Positions 17,943 to 26,207 of a DNA stretch of 64,000 nt are shown piece by piece. The first letter of the stretch is position 1. The number at the start of each line of letters is the position of its first letter. The position numbers and the translations under genes are program-made. This DNA is from Azospirillum lipoferum. GTDB taxonomy: Bacteria > Pseudomonadota > Alphaproteobacteria > Azospirillales > Azospirillaceae. The stretch lies in contig NZ_JALJXJ010000002.1 of NCBI RefSeq assembly GCF_024170005.1, forward strand, positions 62,001 to 126,000, in the 5' to 3' direction. Below the pieces are notes generated by a model. It did no database searches and had not been told where the DNA came from. It worked only from the letters and a program-made list of their open reading frames with translations.

Positions 17943-18851
17943 ATGACCGAAATCGCCCTCTTCGGCGCCATCGAGATCGGCCTCGTCTATGCGCTGGTCG
18001 CCATCGGCGTCTATCTGTCCTTCCGCATCCTGGACTTCCCCGACCTGACGGTGGACGGAAGCTTCCCACTGGGGGCGGCCGTCTGCGCGGTGCTGCTGAT
18101 CGCCGGCGTGAACCCGTGGCTCGCCAGCCTCGCCGCGGCCCTCGCAGGTGCGGCGGCCGGGCTGGTGACGGCGACGCTGAACGTACGCTTCAAGATCCTG
18201 CATCTGCTCGCCAGCATCCTGACGATGATCGCCCTGTTCTCCGTCAATCTGCGGGTCATGGGCCGGCCGAACGTCGCGCTGCTGATGCAGGACACGGTGC
18301 TGACACCCTTTTATGGGCTCGGGATTCCCGACCACATCGTCCGTCCGCTGGTGGTCGGCGTGATCGTCGCGGTGGTCGTGCTGCTGCTCGCCCGCTTCCT
18401 CGCCAGCGAGTTCGGGCTGGCGATGCGGGCGACAGGCGTGAACGCCCGGATGGCGCGGGCACAGGGCGTTGATACTGACGCCCATGTCTATGCCGGCATC
18501 GCCCTGTCGAATGGCCTGACCGGACTGGCCGGCGCCCTGTTCGCCCAGACCAACGGCTTCGCAGACGTCACCACCGGCATCGGCACCATCGTCGTCGGAC
18601 TTGCCGCCGTGATCGTCGGCGAGACGGTGCTGCCCGCCCGCGCGCTGGCTCTGGCATTGGTCGGCTGCGTCGCCGGATCGATCCTCTATCGGCTCGCCGT
18701 GCAACTGGCGCTGTCGGCCGACGCCATCGGCCTTCAGGCGTCCGACCTCAATCTGGTGACCGCGGTTCTGGTCGCCGTCGCCCTGATCCTGCCGCGCCTG
18801 AAGGCCAAGGCTTCCCGCAGCGCCCCCCGCAGCACGAGAGCCGCCAAATGA
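17943..18851 (+). CDS. ABC transporter permease
   Basis: A 302-residue inner-membrane permease of the branched-chain amino acid/sugar (BPD_transp_2) class with about nine hydrophobic helices. The coupling-loop region is LGLAMRATGVNARMARAQG-like near residue 165, where the ATPase docks. The ATG at 17943 is preferred over one 20 codons upstream because it begins the first helix (MTEIALFGAIEIGLVYALVAIG) directly. It lies 60 bases after the binding protein gene and overlaps the ATPase gene by four bases. The C-terminus is basic. Substrate unknown. Confidence 0.92.
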   Translation: MTEIALFGAIEIGLVYALVAIGVYLSFRILDFPDLTVDGSFPLGAAVCAVLLIAGVNPWLASLAAALAGAAAGLVTATLNVRFKILHLLASILTMIALFSVNLRVMGRPNVALLMQDTVLTPFYGLGIPDHIVRPLVVGVIVAVVVLLLARFLASEFGLAMRATGVNARMARAQGVDTDAHVYAGIALSNGLTGLAGALFAQTNGFADVTTGIGTIVVGLAAVIVGETVLPARALALALVGCVAGSILYRLAVQLALSADAIGLQASDLNLVTAVLVAVALILPRLKAKASRSAPRSTRAAK

Positions 18852-19645
18852 TCGTCGTCGAGGACATCCACGTCACCTTCGGGCGCGGCACGCCGCTGGA
18901 AAAGCATGCGCTGCGCGGCGTCGACCTGACCATCCCGGAAGGGGAGTTCGTCACCGTCATCGGCTCCAACGGCGCCGGCAAATCAACCTTCCTCGGTTCG
19001 CTGGCCGGCGACGTTCTGGCGGAACAGGGGCGCATTGCCATCGACGGTACCGACGTCACCCGCTGGGACACGCCGCGCCGCGCCGGTCTGGTCGCCCGCG
19101 TCTTCCAGGACCCGATGGCCGGCAGCTGCGCCGCCCTGACCATCGAGGAGAACATGGCGCTCGCCGCCGCGCGGGGACGCCGCCGCGGCCTGTCGCTGGC
19201 GCTGGGCAGCGACCGCCGCAAGGGCTTCCGCGACCGCATCGCGGCGCTGGGGCTTGGGCTGGAGAACCGGCTGCACGACCGCATGGGCCTGCTGTCCGGT
19301 GGCCAGCGTCAAGCGGTCAGCCTGCTGATGGCGACGCTCGCCGGCTCCAAGATCCTGCTGCTGGACGAGCACACCGCCGCCCTCGACCCCGCCACTGCCG
19401 ATTTCGTCCTCGACCTGACCCGCCGCATCGTCCGCGACAACCGGCTGACCACGCTGATGGTGACCCATTCGATGCGGCAGGCGCTGGATTACGGCGACCG
19501 CACGCTGATGCTGCACGAGGGCCGCGTCGTCCTCGACGTGGCGGGAGAGGAGCGCGCCGGGCTGGACGTACCGCACCTGCTGGCACTGTTCGCCAGGCAG
19601 CGCGGTGGAGCGGAGATCAGCGACGATAGTTTGCTGATCGGCTAG
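18848..19645 (+). CDS. ABC transporter ATP-binding protein
   Basis: A 265-residue ATPase subunit. Walker A is GSNGAGKST near residue 39, the signature is LSGGQRQAVSLLM near 150, and Walker B is KILLLDEHTAALDP, with the switch histidine in MVTHSM. The DEHTAALDP form of Walker B is typical of the ATPases that pair with ABC_sub_bind receptors. It overlaps the permease start by ATGA. Its TAG stop shares the tetranucleotide CTAG (19642-19645) with the stop of the convergent antiporter gene, leaving no intergenic space or terminator. Confidence 0.94.
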   Translation: MIVVEDIHVTFGRGTPLEKHALRGVDLTIPEGEFVTVIGSNGAGKSTFLGSLAGDVLAEQGRIAIDGTDVTRWDTPRRAGLVARVFQDPMAGSCAALTIEENMALAAARGRRRGLSLALGSDRRKGFRDRIAALGLGLENRLHDRMGLLSGGQRQAVSLLMATLAGSKILLLDEHTAALDPATADFVLDLTRRIVRDNRLTTLMVTHSMRQALDYGDRTLMLHEGRVVLDVAGEERAGLDVPHLLALFARQRGGAEISDDSLLIG

Positions 19646-21453
19646 GCGCTGGCTGTCCTCGCCTCGCCCTGCACTTCGCCCCCATCCTCCCGGTCCGCTT
19701 CGAACAGCGACTGAAGCTCCGCGGCGGCATCGCGGGAGGTCTGGATCAGCTTGGTCTCGTCATTGTGGACGGCGTGCTGGCGGATCAGGGTGCGTTCGTC
19801 ATGGGCGCGGAAGGTGTCGAGCGTCCGCGTGACCTCACCCTCAGCCATGCCCATCTGGCGCAGCACGTCGCCGGTCAGGCGGATGCTGCTGTCGAAGGTT
19901 TCGCGCACGATATGGGTGACGCCGCGGTCCATCAGATGGTGGACATGGCGGCGGTTGCGGGCACGGGCGAAGATGGTCAGGTTGGGGAAATGGCGGGTCG
20001 CCATCTCCACCACCCGCAACGATTGCTCCATGTCGTCGAGCGCCACCACCAAGACCTTCGCCTTCTCCGCTCCGGCGGCGCGCAGAAGCTCGACACGGGT
20101 CGGGTCGCCATAATAGGCCTTGCTGCCGAACTTGCGGACGAAATCGACCTGGGCCGCACTGCTCTCCAGCGCGGTGAAGGCGATGCCGCGCATCCGCAGG
20201 ACACGGCCGACCACCTGCCCTACCCGGCCGAAGCCGCAGATGATGACCGGCGGGTTCTCGTCGGGCGGAGTGTCGAAGGGGCGCTTGGGCTTGCCGTCCA
20301 GCAGGCGCGGCGCGAACCAGCGCTCCTCCGCCGCGAACAGGAAGGGAGTCGCCAGCATCGACAGGGTGACGACCAGCATCGCCGCCGAAGCCTGCTCGCC
20401 AGCCATCGCGCCGCCACCGACCGCCAGCCCGAACAGCACGAAGCCGAACTCGCCGCCCTGGCTCAACACCGTCGCCATCCGCATGGACCCCACCCACGGC
20501 ACTCCGGCAACGCGGGCCAGGACCAGCATCACCAGCCCCTTCGCCGCCAGCAGTGCCGCGGCGAGGCCGAGGAAGCGGATCGGATGCGCCAGCAGGGTCG
20601 GCACATCCGCCCCCATCCCGACCGAAACGAAGAACAGGCCGAGCAGCAAACCCTCGAACGGCTCGATGTCGGCCTGGACCTCGTGCCGGTACTCCGAATC
20701 CGACAGCAGGACGCCGGCCATGAAGGCGCCCAGCGACATCGACAGCCCGGCCTCCTGGATCAGCACGGCGGTGCCGATGACGACCAGCAGGGTGGTGGCG
20801 GTGAAGATCTCGGGCGCGCCGGCGCGGTCGACCGCGTTGAAGATCGGCCGTAGCAGATAACGCCCGCCGATCAGCACCAGGGCCACCGCGACCACCGCCT
20901 TGGCGACCGCCAGCCAGGCACCGTCGGCCTGCGGAACATTGCCATCCCCCAGCAGCGGCAGCAGAGCCACCGCCGGAATGATCGCAAGGTCCTGGAACAG
21001 CAGGATGGAGAAGGCGTTGCGCCCCGACTGGTTGGCGAGCAGCCCGCGCTCCGCCATCATCGGCAGCGCCATGGCGGTAGAGGACAGCGCGAAACCAAAG
21101 CCCAGCACCACGGCGGTCGGCCAGGGCAGCCCCAGCCCCAGGCCGCACAGCCCGGCGATCACCGCACCGGTGAGGGCGACCTGCGCACCGCCCAGCCCCA
21201 GCACCGATTTCCGCATGACCCACAGGCGGGCCGGCCTCAACTCCAGCCCGATCAGGAACAGCAGCATGACGACGCCGAGTTCCGAGGCGTGGGCGATCGC
21301 CCCCACATTGGTCACCAGCCCAAGGCCGGCCGGCCCCACCGCCAGACCGGCGGCCAGATAGCCGAGCGGCGCACCGAACCCGAACCTTTTTGCCACCGGC
21401 ACGGCGACCACCATCGCCGCCAGCAGCACAACCAACGTCACAAGTTCCGCCAT
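19642..21453 (-). CDS. KefB/KefC-like monovalent cation:proton antiporter (CPA2)
   Basis: A 603-residue membrane protein with about twelve to thirteen helices of the Na+/H+ exchanger fold (residues 1-380) and a cytoplasmic TrkA-N/RCK nucleotide-binding domain starting at VIICGFGRVGQVVGRVL near residue 408. This is the layout of glutathione-gated K+ efflux systems KefB/KefC, which protect against electrophiles. The KefF/KefG ancillary oxidoreductase is not next to it. The C-terminal 70 residues are charged and predicted cytoplasmic. Ion specificity cannot be decided from sequence alone. Confidence 0.9.
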   Translation of the reverse strand: MAELVTLVVLLAAMVVAVPVAKRFGFGAPLGYLAAGLAVGPAGLGLVTNVGAIAHASELGVVMLLFLIGLELRPARLWVMRKSVLGLGGAQVALTGAVIAGLCGLGLGLPWPTAVVLGFGFALSSTAMALPMMAERGLLANQSGRNAFSILLFQDLAIIPAVALLPLLGDGNVPQADGAWLAVAKAVVAVALVLIGGRYLLRPIFNAVDRAGAPEIFTATTLLVVIGTAVLIQEAGLSMSLGAFMAGVLLSDSEYRHEVQADIEPFEGLLLGLFFVSVGMGADVPTLLAHPIRFLGLAAALLAAKGLVMLVLARVAGVPWVGSMRMATVLSQGGEFGFVLFGLAVGGGAMAGEQASAAMLVVTLSMLATPFLFAAEERWFAPRLLDGKPKRPFDTPPDENPPVIICGFGRVGQVVGRVLRMRGIAFTALESSAAQVDFVRKFGSKAYYGDPTRVELLRAAGAEKAKVLVVALDDMEQSLRVVEMATRHFPNLTIFARARNRRHVHHLMDRGVTHIVRETFDSSIRLTGDVLRQMGMAEGEVTRTLDTFRAHDERTLIRQHAVHNDETKLIQTSRDAAAELQSLFEADREDGGEVQGEARTASA

Positions 21454-21569
21454 ATTCCCCGCCGCTCGACTGTCGCAGCGGCACTATGGCGCGATTTCAA
21501 GGAGTAAGGCCAGACGCTTAACCGTCAGCCCGGCCATACACCTTCATGTTATTGATTATTCCCTATTGA

Positions 21570-22412
21570 TTACTCGGCCGGGGACGCAACACGCGGGCGG
21601 TCCGACGGTGGATTACCGGCCGCCCAGCGGGTCAGCAGCAGGATGCCGACGACCACGCCGACATAGGCGATCAGTTGCGCCTCCGTCGGCCGGTCGGTAT
21701 AGCCGACCAGGACATGCAGCGCCTGCCCGACCAGGCTGTTGTCGCGCAGCACGCCCGAGCTGTCCCACAGCACGGTGCCGCCCACGTTCAGCACGCCGCC
21801 CTGCGCCAGGAAATTGACCGCCGTGGCGGCCATGCCGGCAGCCAGCAGGGTCAGCAGCCACGTGGTGGTGGCGAACAGGTGCCGCGTCGGGATTTGCAGC
21901 AGGCCGACATAGAGCAGGATGGAGACCAGCGCCCCGAGCGCCATTCCGCCCAGCCCGCCGGCAGCCACGGTGGCGATGCCCCCCTCCTCCGACGCCAGAA
22001 TGCCGGTCAGGAACAGCACAACCTCCGACCCTTCACGCAGAACGGCGACGCCAATCACGACGGCTAGCGCCGCCAGCGACTTCTCGCCGCTCTGCACCGC
22101 ACGGCCGACCGCCTTCATGTCGCGCGCCAGTTCGCGGCCATGCTGCGCCATCCAGGCATTGTGCCAAGCCAGCATGACGACGGCGATCAGCAGGACGGTG
22201 GCGTTGAACAGCTCCTGTCCGGTGTCTGCAAACAGCGCGCTGATGCCATCGGCGAAGGCCGCGACGATGCAGGAGCCGATGATGCCGCCAACGATGCCGA
22301 GCGCGATCCAGCGGCCACGCCCGACCACCCCCTGGGTGGCGGCCAGCACGATGCCGACGATGAGGCCCGCTTCGAGGACCTCGCGAAAGACGATGATCAG
22401 ACTGGCGAGCAT
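21570..22412 (-). CDS. FTR1 family iron permease
   Basis: A 280-residue membrane protein with about seven helices. Two REXXE iron-coordinating motifs are present: REVLE near residue 10 and REGSE near residue 125, the hallmark of FTR1/EfeU permeases that import iron coupled to oxidation. The start ATG at 22412 begins the first helix. The partner gene 60 bases upstream encodes a cupredoxin, which can supply oxidation or iron delivery. A near-perfect Fur box lies in front of the pair. No efeB peroxidase, P19 or ferredoxin gene is adjacent, so the system is minimal. Confidence 0.92.
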   Translation of the reverse strand: MLASLIIVFREVLEAGLIVGIVLAATQGVVGRGRWIALGIVGGIIGSCIVAAFADGISALFADTGQELFNATVLLIAVVMLAWHNAWMAQHGRELARDMKAVGRAVQSGEKSLAALAVVIGVAVLREGSEVVLFLTGILASEEGGIATVAAGGLGGMALGALVSILLYVGLLQIPTRHLFATTTWLLTLLAAGMAATAVNFLAQGGVLNVGGTVLWDSSGVLRDNSLVGQALHVLVGYTDRPTEAQLIAYVGVVVGILLLTRWAAGNPPSDRPRVASPAE

Positions 22413-22472
22413 GGTCGTCTCCGGTGCGGGGCGGTCTGGCTCAAGACTGCGTCAAACGGCCTTAAGACTGTG

Positions 22473-22820
22473 TCACTCGGCGATTACGGCGCCCTGCGCC
22501 GTCGCCTCGTGGAATTCGCCGAAGAAGGGATAGCGCCCCGGCTTCAGCGGACCGACCATGACCTTGATCTGCTTGCGGCCGCCGACGATCTTCTCAACCT
22601 TCATCTCGCCGCTTTCGAACTCTTCCGACGTGGCGTCCTGGTTGTCGACCAGAAGGGTCACCCGCTTGTTCGCAGGCACCTTGACCTCGGCCGGTTCGAA
22701 CTTGTGGTCCTTGATGACGATGGTGATCGTATCCTCGGCGCGGGCCGGCGCTGCCTGGAGAAACGCGGCGCCGGACAGGGCGATGGCGCAGGCGGCGGAA
22801 AGCAGGGAGACACGGCGCAT
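22473..22820 (-). CDS. periplasmic cupredoxin-domain protein of an iron uptake system
   Basis: A 115-residue exported protein with a signal peptide (residues 1-28, cleavage after ARA) and one cupredoxin domain. Related proteins (EfeO N-domain, FtrB-like) work with FTR1 permeases. The usual C-terminal cysteine/histidine copper site is reduced here: a His in PFFGEFHEAT is present but no cysteine is in the mature chain, so a type-1 blue copper site is unlikely. Acidic residues (EEFESGE) could bind iron. It is the first gene of the operon and lies 38 bases from the Fur box. Confidence 0.85.
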   Translation of the reverse strand: MRRVSLLSAACAIALSGAAFLQAAPARAEDTITIVIKDHKFEPAEVKVPANKRVTLLVDNQDATSEEFESGEMKVEKIVGGRKQIKVMVGPLKPGRYPFFGEFHEATAQGAVIAE

Positions 22821-22857
22821 TCGTGGAAAACCTCAGGGGCTGGTGGGCCTTTGCTTC

Positions 22858-22872
22858 TGAAAATCATTCTCA
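22858..22872. promoter_or_regulatory. Fur box
   Basis: TGAAAATCATTCTCA matches the 7-1-7 Fur consensus TGANAATNATTNTCA at all twelve specified positions. It is centred 45 bases upstream of the cupredoxin start, where a repressor would cover the promoter. A second inverted repeat, ACCCCAG-N4-CTGGGGT (22872-22889), abuts it. Iron repression of the cupredoxin-FTR1 operon is the inference. Confidence 0.8.
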
Positions 22873-23008
22873 CCCCAGACACCTGGGGTCAAATGAAAAG
22901 GCCCCCCCGACCACCGCAACGCACCTGCGACGGAATCGCGCACCCTGCCGGGATGCGGCCGTCTTTGAACCTTGTCTCGTGACCTGATCCCGGCCCGGCC
23001 GCGCCAGC

Positions 23009-23422
23009 CTACTCCCCCTCCGACGAGCCGGGAAACTGCTCCAGCCCATCGGCGATCTCATAGTAATCGGCCTTGTCGGCGACATAGCCATGGCGCAGCG
23101 TCGTCAGTCCGGTCGGCTGATCGAGACTGCCCGCAGCGATCTCGATCTCGCTCTTGCCATCGCCCTTCCAGAACAGCGACGACCCGCACCGCCCACAGAA
23201 TCCGCGTTCCGCGAAGTCGGAGGAGCGATACCAGGACAGCGTCGTGTCGGCATCGAAGGTGACGGTGTCGCGCGGCACCGTGATGTACGCGCCGATATGA
23301 CCATGGAAACGGCGGCACTGGCCGCAATGGCAGGTCACCACCCCGTCCGGCCGTTCGGCCAGCAGGAAGCGCACGCCGCCGCACAGGCAGCCCCCGGAAA
23401 GCGCCCTGCCCTGTTCGGTCAT
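23009..23422 (-). CDS. GFA-family (glutathione-dependent formaldehyde-activating enzyme-like) protein
   Basis: A 137-residue Mss4-like zinc protein of the GFA family. Zinc-binding motifs are CLCGGVR, CHCGQCRR and CGRCGSSLFW. Members bind glutathione-type thiols, but formaldehyde activation is demonstrated for few, so the activity here is not assigned. The start ATG overlaps the stop of an upstream paralogue by four bases (23419-23422). The two proteins are clearly duplicates and may form a heterodimer, which is an inference. Confidence 0.9.
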   Translation of the reverse strand: MTEQGRALSGGCLCGGVRFLLAERPDGVVTCHCGQCRRFHGHIGAYITVPRDTVTFDADTTLSWYRSSDFAERGFCGRCGSSLFWKGDGKSEIEIAAGSLDQPTGLTTLRHGYVADKADYYEIADGLEQFPGSSEGE

Positions 23423-23868
23423 TCCACCACCTCTCCCGTGCTGGTCCGGCGTTCGACGCCGTCGTCGCCGATGTCGTAATAGGCACCCTTGTGATCGACA
23501 AAGATGTGACGCTCGACCCACAACTCCGACGCATCGTCCAGACTGCCGGCGGTCACGGTGATGCGCGGTTCACCCCCGGTGTCAGGCTGGTCCAGCGCCT
23601 CCCAGAACAACCCGGCACCGCAACATGCGCAGAAGCCGCGCCGCGCCCGGTCGGAAGAGGCATACCATGTCAGCGTGGCGTCGTTCAGCAGACGCAACGC
23701 CGCACGCGGCAGGCCGGTGTAGGCGCCAACATGGCTGTGCTGGCGCCTGCACTGGGAACAGTGGCAGAAGGAGATCGGCTCCGGATGCGTGTCGATGGCA
23801 TAGCGCACGCCGCCGCACAGGCAACCGCCGGTCCAGACCCGCTCTCCCCCTGCCTTTGCCTCGCTCAT
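23419..23868 (-). CDS. GFA-family protein, tandem paralogue
   Basis: A 149-residue second GFA protein with the same cysteine layout: CLCGGVR, CHCSQCRR and CACCGAGLFW. It is longer by an insertion after the third motif (LDQPDTGGEPR). The downstream paralogue begins at its stop codon with ATGA overlap, and a DUF1127 gene ends three bases upstream, so the three genes are one operon. The enzyme's substrate is unknown. Confidence 0.9.
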   Translation of the reverse strand: MSEAKAGGERVWTGGCLCGGVRYAIDTHPEPISFCHCSQCRRQHSHVGAYTGLPRAALRLLNDATLTWYASSDRARRGFCACCGAGLFWEALDQPDTGGEPRITVTAGSLDDASELWVERHIFVDHKGAYYDIGDDGVERRTSTGEVVE

Positions 23869-23871
23869 CGC

Positions 23872-24111
23872 TCAACCCCGCCAGAACGGCTTCTCGGCTT
23901 CATAGTCGGCGTCGGCACGGGAAATGCCGATGTCCGACAACAGATGATCGGGCAGAGCTTCCAGCGCGCGGCGCTGCCGGCGGCGCTCATTCCAGGTGGC
24001 GAGGCGGTCGAACAGCGACACCACGCGCTCGCCCAGACCGGGGCCGGCCTGCACCGGCTTGCGGACGAACAGCTCTGCGGTGGAAAACTGTGACTGTGTT
24101 CCCTTTGCCAT
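23872..24111 (-). CDS. DUF1127 domain protein
   Basis: A 79-residue protein ending in a DUF1127 domain (residues about 38-70: RRRQRRALEALPDHLL, then DIGISRADADYEAEKPF). Arginine-rich DUF1127 proteins in alphaproteobacteria bind RNA or influence phosphate, stress and small-RNA regulation, but a role for this one is unknown. It is the first gene of an operon with two GFA genes. It is divergent from a GcvA-like LysR gene with a palindromic operator between, a pairing that suggests control by that regulator. Confidence 0.9.
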   Translation of the reverse strand: MAKGTQSQFSTAELFVRKPVQAGPGLGERVVSLFDRLATWNERRRQRRALEALPDHLLSDIGISRADADYEAEKPFWRG

Positions 24112-24241
24112 GATCCGGTTTCCTTCGCTGGATGGGGAGCGGGGCCTTCGGCCTCGCCGCTCCGTTCAGTGTTTGATCGCTTGTGAAACTGAGAATGGGG
24201 CAGAGCGCGCTTGCCGACAAACGACGCTTTCTCATAGAATC

Positions 24242-24258
24242 GATTAGCTTTGCTAATC
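24242..24258. promoter_or_regulatory. palindromic LysR-type operator
   Basis: GATTAGC-TTT-GCTAATC is a perfect 7-base inverted repeat in the gap between the divergent DUF1127 operon and the gcvA-like gene, 30 bases before the latter's start. It contains ATTAG-N5-CTAAT, which fits the dyad pattern of LysR-family sites. Control of both sides is an inference. Confidence 0.65.
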
Positions 24259-24287
24259 CGAATCCAGCCACGGATCCGTCCCCCGCC

Positions 24288-25175
24288 ATGTCCCGCCGCC
24301 TGCCCCCGCTGAACGCGCTACGCGCCTTCGAAGCCGCCGCCCGCCATCTTTCCTTCACGAAGGCCGCCGACGAGCTGCATGTGACGCAGGCCGCCGTCAG
24401 CCATCAGATCAAGGCACTGGAGGAATGGCTCGGATTACCGCTGTTTCGCCGAATGAACCGGGCGCTGGCGCTGACCGAGGCCGGGCAGAGCTACCTGCCG
24501 CCGGTGCGCGAGGCGATGGACACGCTGTCCCAGGCGACCGACCGGCTGATCCGCGCCGACAGCAGCGGCACACTGACCATCTCCACCATGCCCAGCTTCG
24601 CCTCGAAATGGCTGGTGCCGCGGCTGGTCCGATTCCAGAAACGCCATCCGGAGATGGATGTGCGGGTGCACAGCACGGCGCAGGTGGTCGATTTCGCCCG
24701 CCACGACGTCGATCTGGCCATCCGCTTCGGCAACGGGCTGTGGCCGGATCTAAGGGTTGAGCGGCTGCTGACCGAGGACATCTTCCCGGTCGGCCATCCG
24801 TCACTGCTGTCCGGCAACCGGCCGCTGGTGAACCCGGAGGATCTGCGGCACCACACGCTGCTGCACGACGACTACAACATCTCCTGGGCGGTATGGTGCC
24901 GGGCGGCGGGGATCGAGGGGGTGGACACCGAACGCGGTCTGCGGTTCGACGATTCGTCCTTCACCCTCCAGGCGGCGATCAACGGCCACGGCATTGCGCT
25001 GGCCCGCGGCGTGCTGGTGGCCGACGACATCGCCGCCGGAAGGCTGGTCCGGCTGTTCGAGGTGCGGCTGCCGGGAAGCCTCGCCTACTATGTCGTGGCG
25101 CCGCAGCATTACTTTTCCCGGCCCAAGGTGAAGGCCTTCCACGACTGGTTGTTCGAAGAGGCGGGAGCGGTCTGA
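24288..25175 (+). CDS. LysR-family transcriptional regulator, GcvA-like
   Basis: A 295-residue regulator. The N-terminal winged helix-turn-helix (residues about 6-64) has the diagnostic LNALRAFEAAARHLSFTKAA stretch and SHQIKALE recognition helix of GcvA-type members. The rest is the LysR effector-binding domain. The ATG at 24288 starts the conserved MSRRLPPLNAL; the frame extends 35 codons upstream but over the operator. True GcvA controls the glycine cleavage operon, which here lies far away and has a riboswitch. Given the divergent arrangement, the DUF1127-GFA operon is the more likely target. Confidence 0.9.
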   Translation: MSRRLPPLNALRAFEAAARHLSFTKAADELHVTQAAVSHQIKALEEWLGLPLFRRMNRALALTEAGQSYLPPVREAMDTLSQATDRLIRADSSGTLTISTMPSFASKWLVPRLVRFQKRHPEMDVRVHSTAQVVDFARHDVDLAIRFGNGLWPDLRVERLLTEDIFPVGHPSLLSGNRPLVNPEDLRHHTLLHDDYNISWAVWCRAAGIEGVDTERGLRFDDSSFTLQAAINGHGIALARGVLVADDIAAGRLVRLFEVRLPGSLAYYVVAPQHYFSRPKVKAFHDWLFEEAGAV

Positions 25176-25232
25176 AATGCGCCGTATAGAGCGGCTTGCG
25201 GGCGTAACGGACCGCTCCTATAGTCCGCGGCC

Positions 25233-26207
25233 ATGAGCGCGAACCCGTCCCCCGACACGGTCTTCCCGCACCGCCATCTCCTCGGAATCGAGGGGCTGCG
25301 GGCCGGCGAGATCACCCAGATTCTCGACCTCGCCGATGGCTATGTCGAGCAGAACCGCCGCCCCGTGAAGAAGTCCAACCTGTTGGACGGCCGCACGCAG
25401 GTTAACCTGTTCTTCGAGAACTCCACCCGCACCCGCACCAGCTTCGAACTGGCCGGCAAGCGGCTGGGGGCCGACGTCATCAACATGTCAACCGACAGCA
25501 GCTCGGTGAAGAAGGGCGAGACCCTGATCGACACGGCGATGACGCTGAACGCCATGCACCTCGACGCGCTGGTGGTACGCCACGCCGATTCGGGTGCCGT
25601 CAAGCTGCTGGCCGACAAGGTCAACTGCTCGGTCATCAATGCCGGCGACGGCCACCACGAGCACCCGACCCAGGCCCTGCTCGACGCGCTGGCGATCCGC
25701 CGCCGCCTGGGCCGGCTGGACGGGCTGATCGTGGCGATCTGCGGCGACATCCTGCACAGCCGCGTCGCCCGCTCCAACATCCACCTGCTGAACGCCATGG
25801 GCGCCCGGGTGCGTTGCGTGGCGCCGCCGACCCTGCTGCCGTCGCAGATCGAACGGCTGGGCGTCGAAGTCCATCATTCGATGAAGACCGGACTGCGCGA
25901 CGCCGACGTGGTGATGATGCTGCGCCTGCAGACCGAGCGGATGAGCGGCCAGTATGTCCCCTCGACCCGCGAGTATTTCTACTTCTACGGCCTCGATTAC
26001 GAGAAGCTGGAGGTGGCGAAGCCCGACGCGGTCATCATGCATCCCGGTCCGATGAACCGCGGCGTCGAGATCGACTCGGAGGTCGCCGACGACCTCAAGC
26101 GCTCGATGATCCTCGATCAGGTGGAACTGGGCGTGGCGGTCCGCATGGCCGTGCTCGACCTGCTGACCCGTGAACGCCGCCAGTCCGACCTTGCGGGAGC
26201 CGTCTGA
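25233..26207 (+). CDS. pyrB: aspartate carbamoyltransferase catalytic subunit
   Basis: A 324-residue enzyme that condenses carbamoyl phosphate with aspartate, the first committed step of pyrimidine synthesis. The carbamoyl-phosphate loop [13 protein letters not shown] is near residue 54, and [14 protein letters not shown] near residue 136, with PGPMNRGVE close to the C-terminus. The gene overlaps the pyrC-like start by one base (TGATG). No pyrI regulatory gene is present. In bacteria of this class the enzyme can assemble with an adjacent dihydroorotase-like protein, which is relevant because that partner lacks key metal ligands. Confidence 0.97.
   Translation: MSANPSPDTVFPHRHLLGIEGLRAGEITQILDLADGYVEQNRRPVKKSNLLDGRTQVNLFFENSTRTRTSFELAGKRLGADVINMSTDSSSVKKGETLIDTAMTLNAMHLDALVVRHADSGAVKLLADKVNCSVINAGDGHHEHPTQALLDALAIRRRLGRLDGLIVAICGDILHSRVARSNIHLLNAMGARVRCVAPPTLLPSQIERLGVEVHHSMKTGLRDADVVMMLRLQTERMSGQYVPSTREYFYFYGLDYEKLEVAKPDAVIMHPGPMNRGVEIDSEVADDLKRSMILDQVELGVAVRMAVLDLLTRERRQSDLAGAV

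Noticed and set aside
21550..21572. TATTGATTA direct repeat, 14-base period, at the end of the FTR1 gene
   Set aside because: It lies at the 3' end of the gene and overlaps the stop; no plausible regulatory role there.
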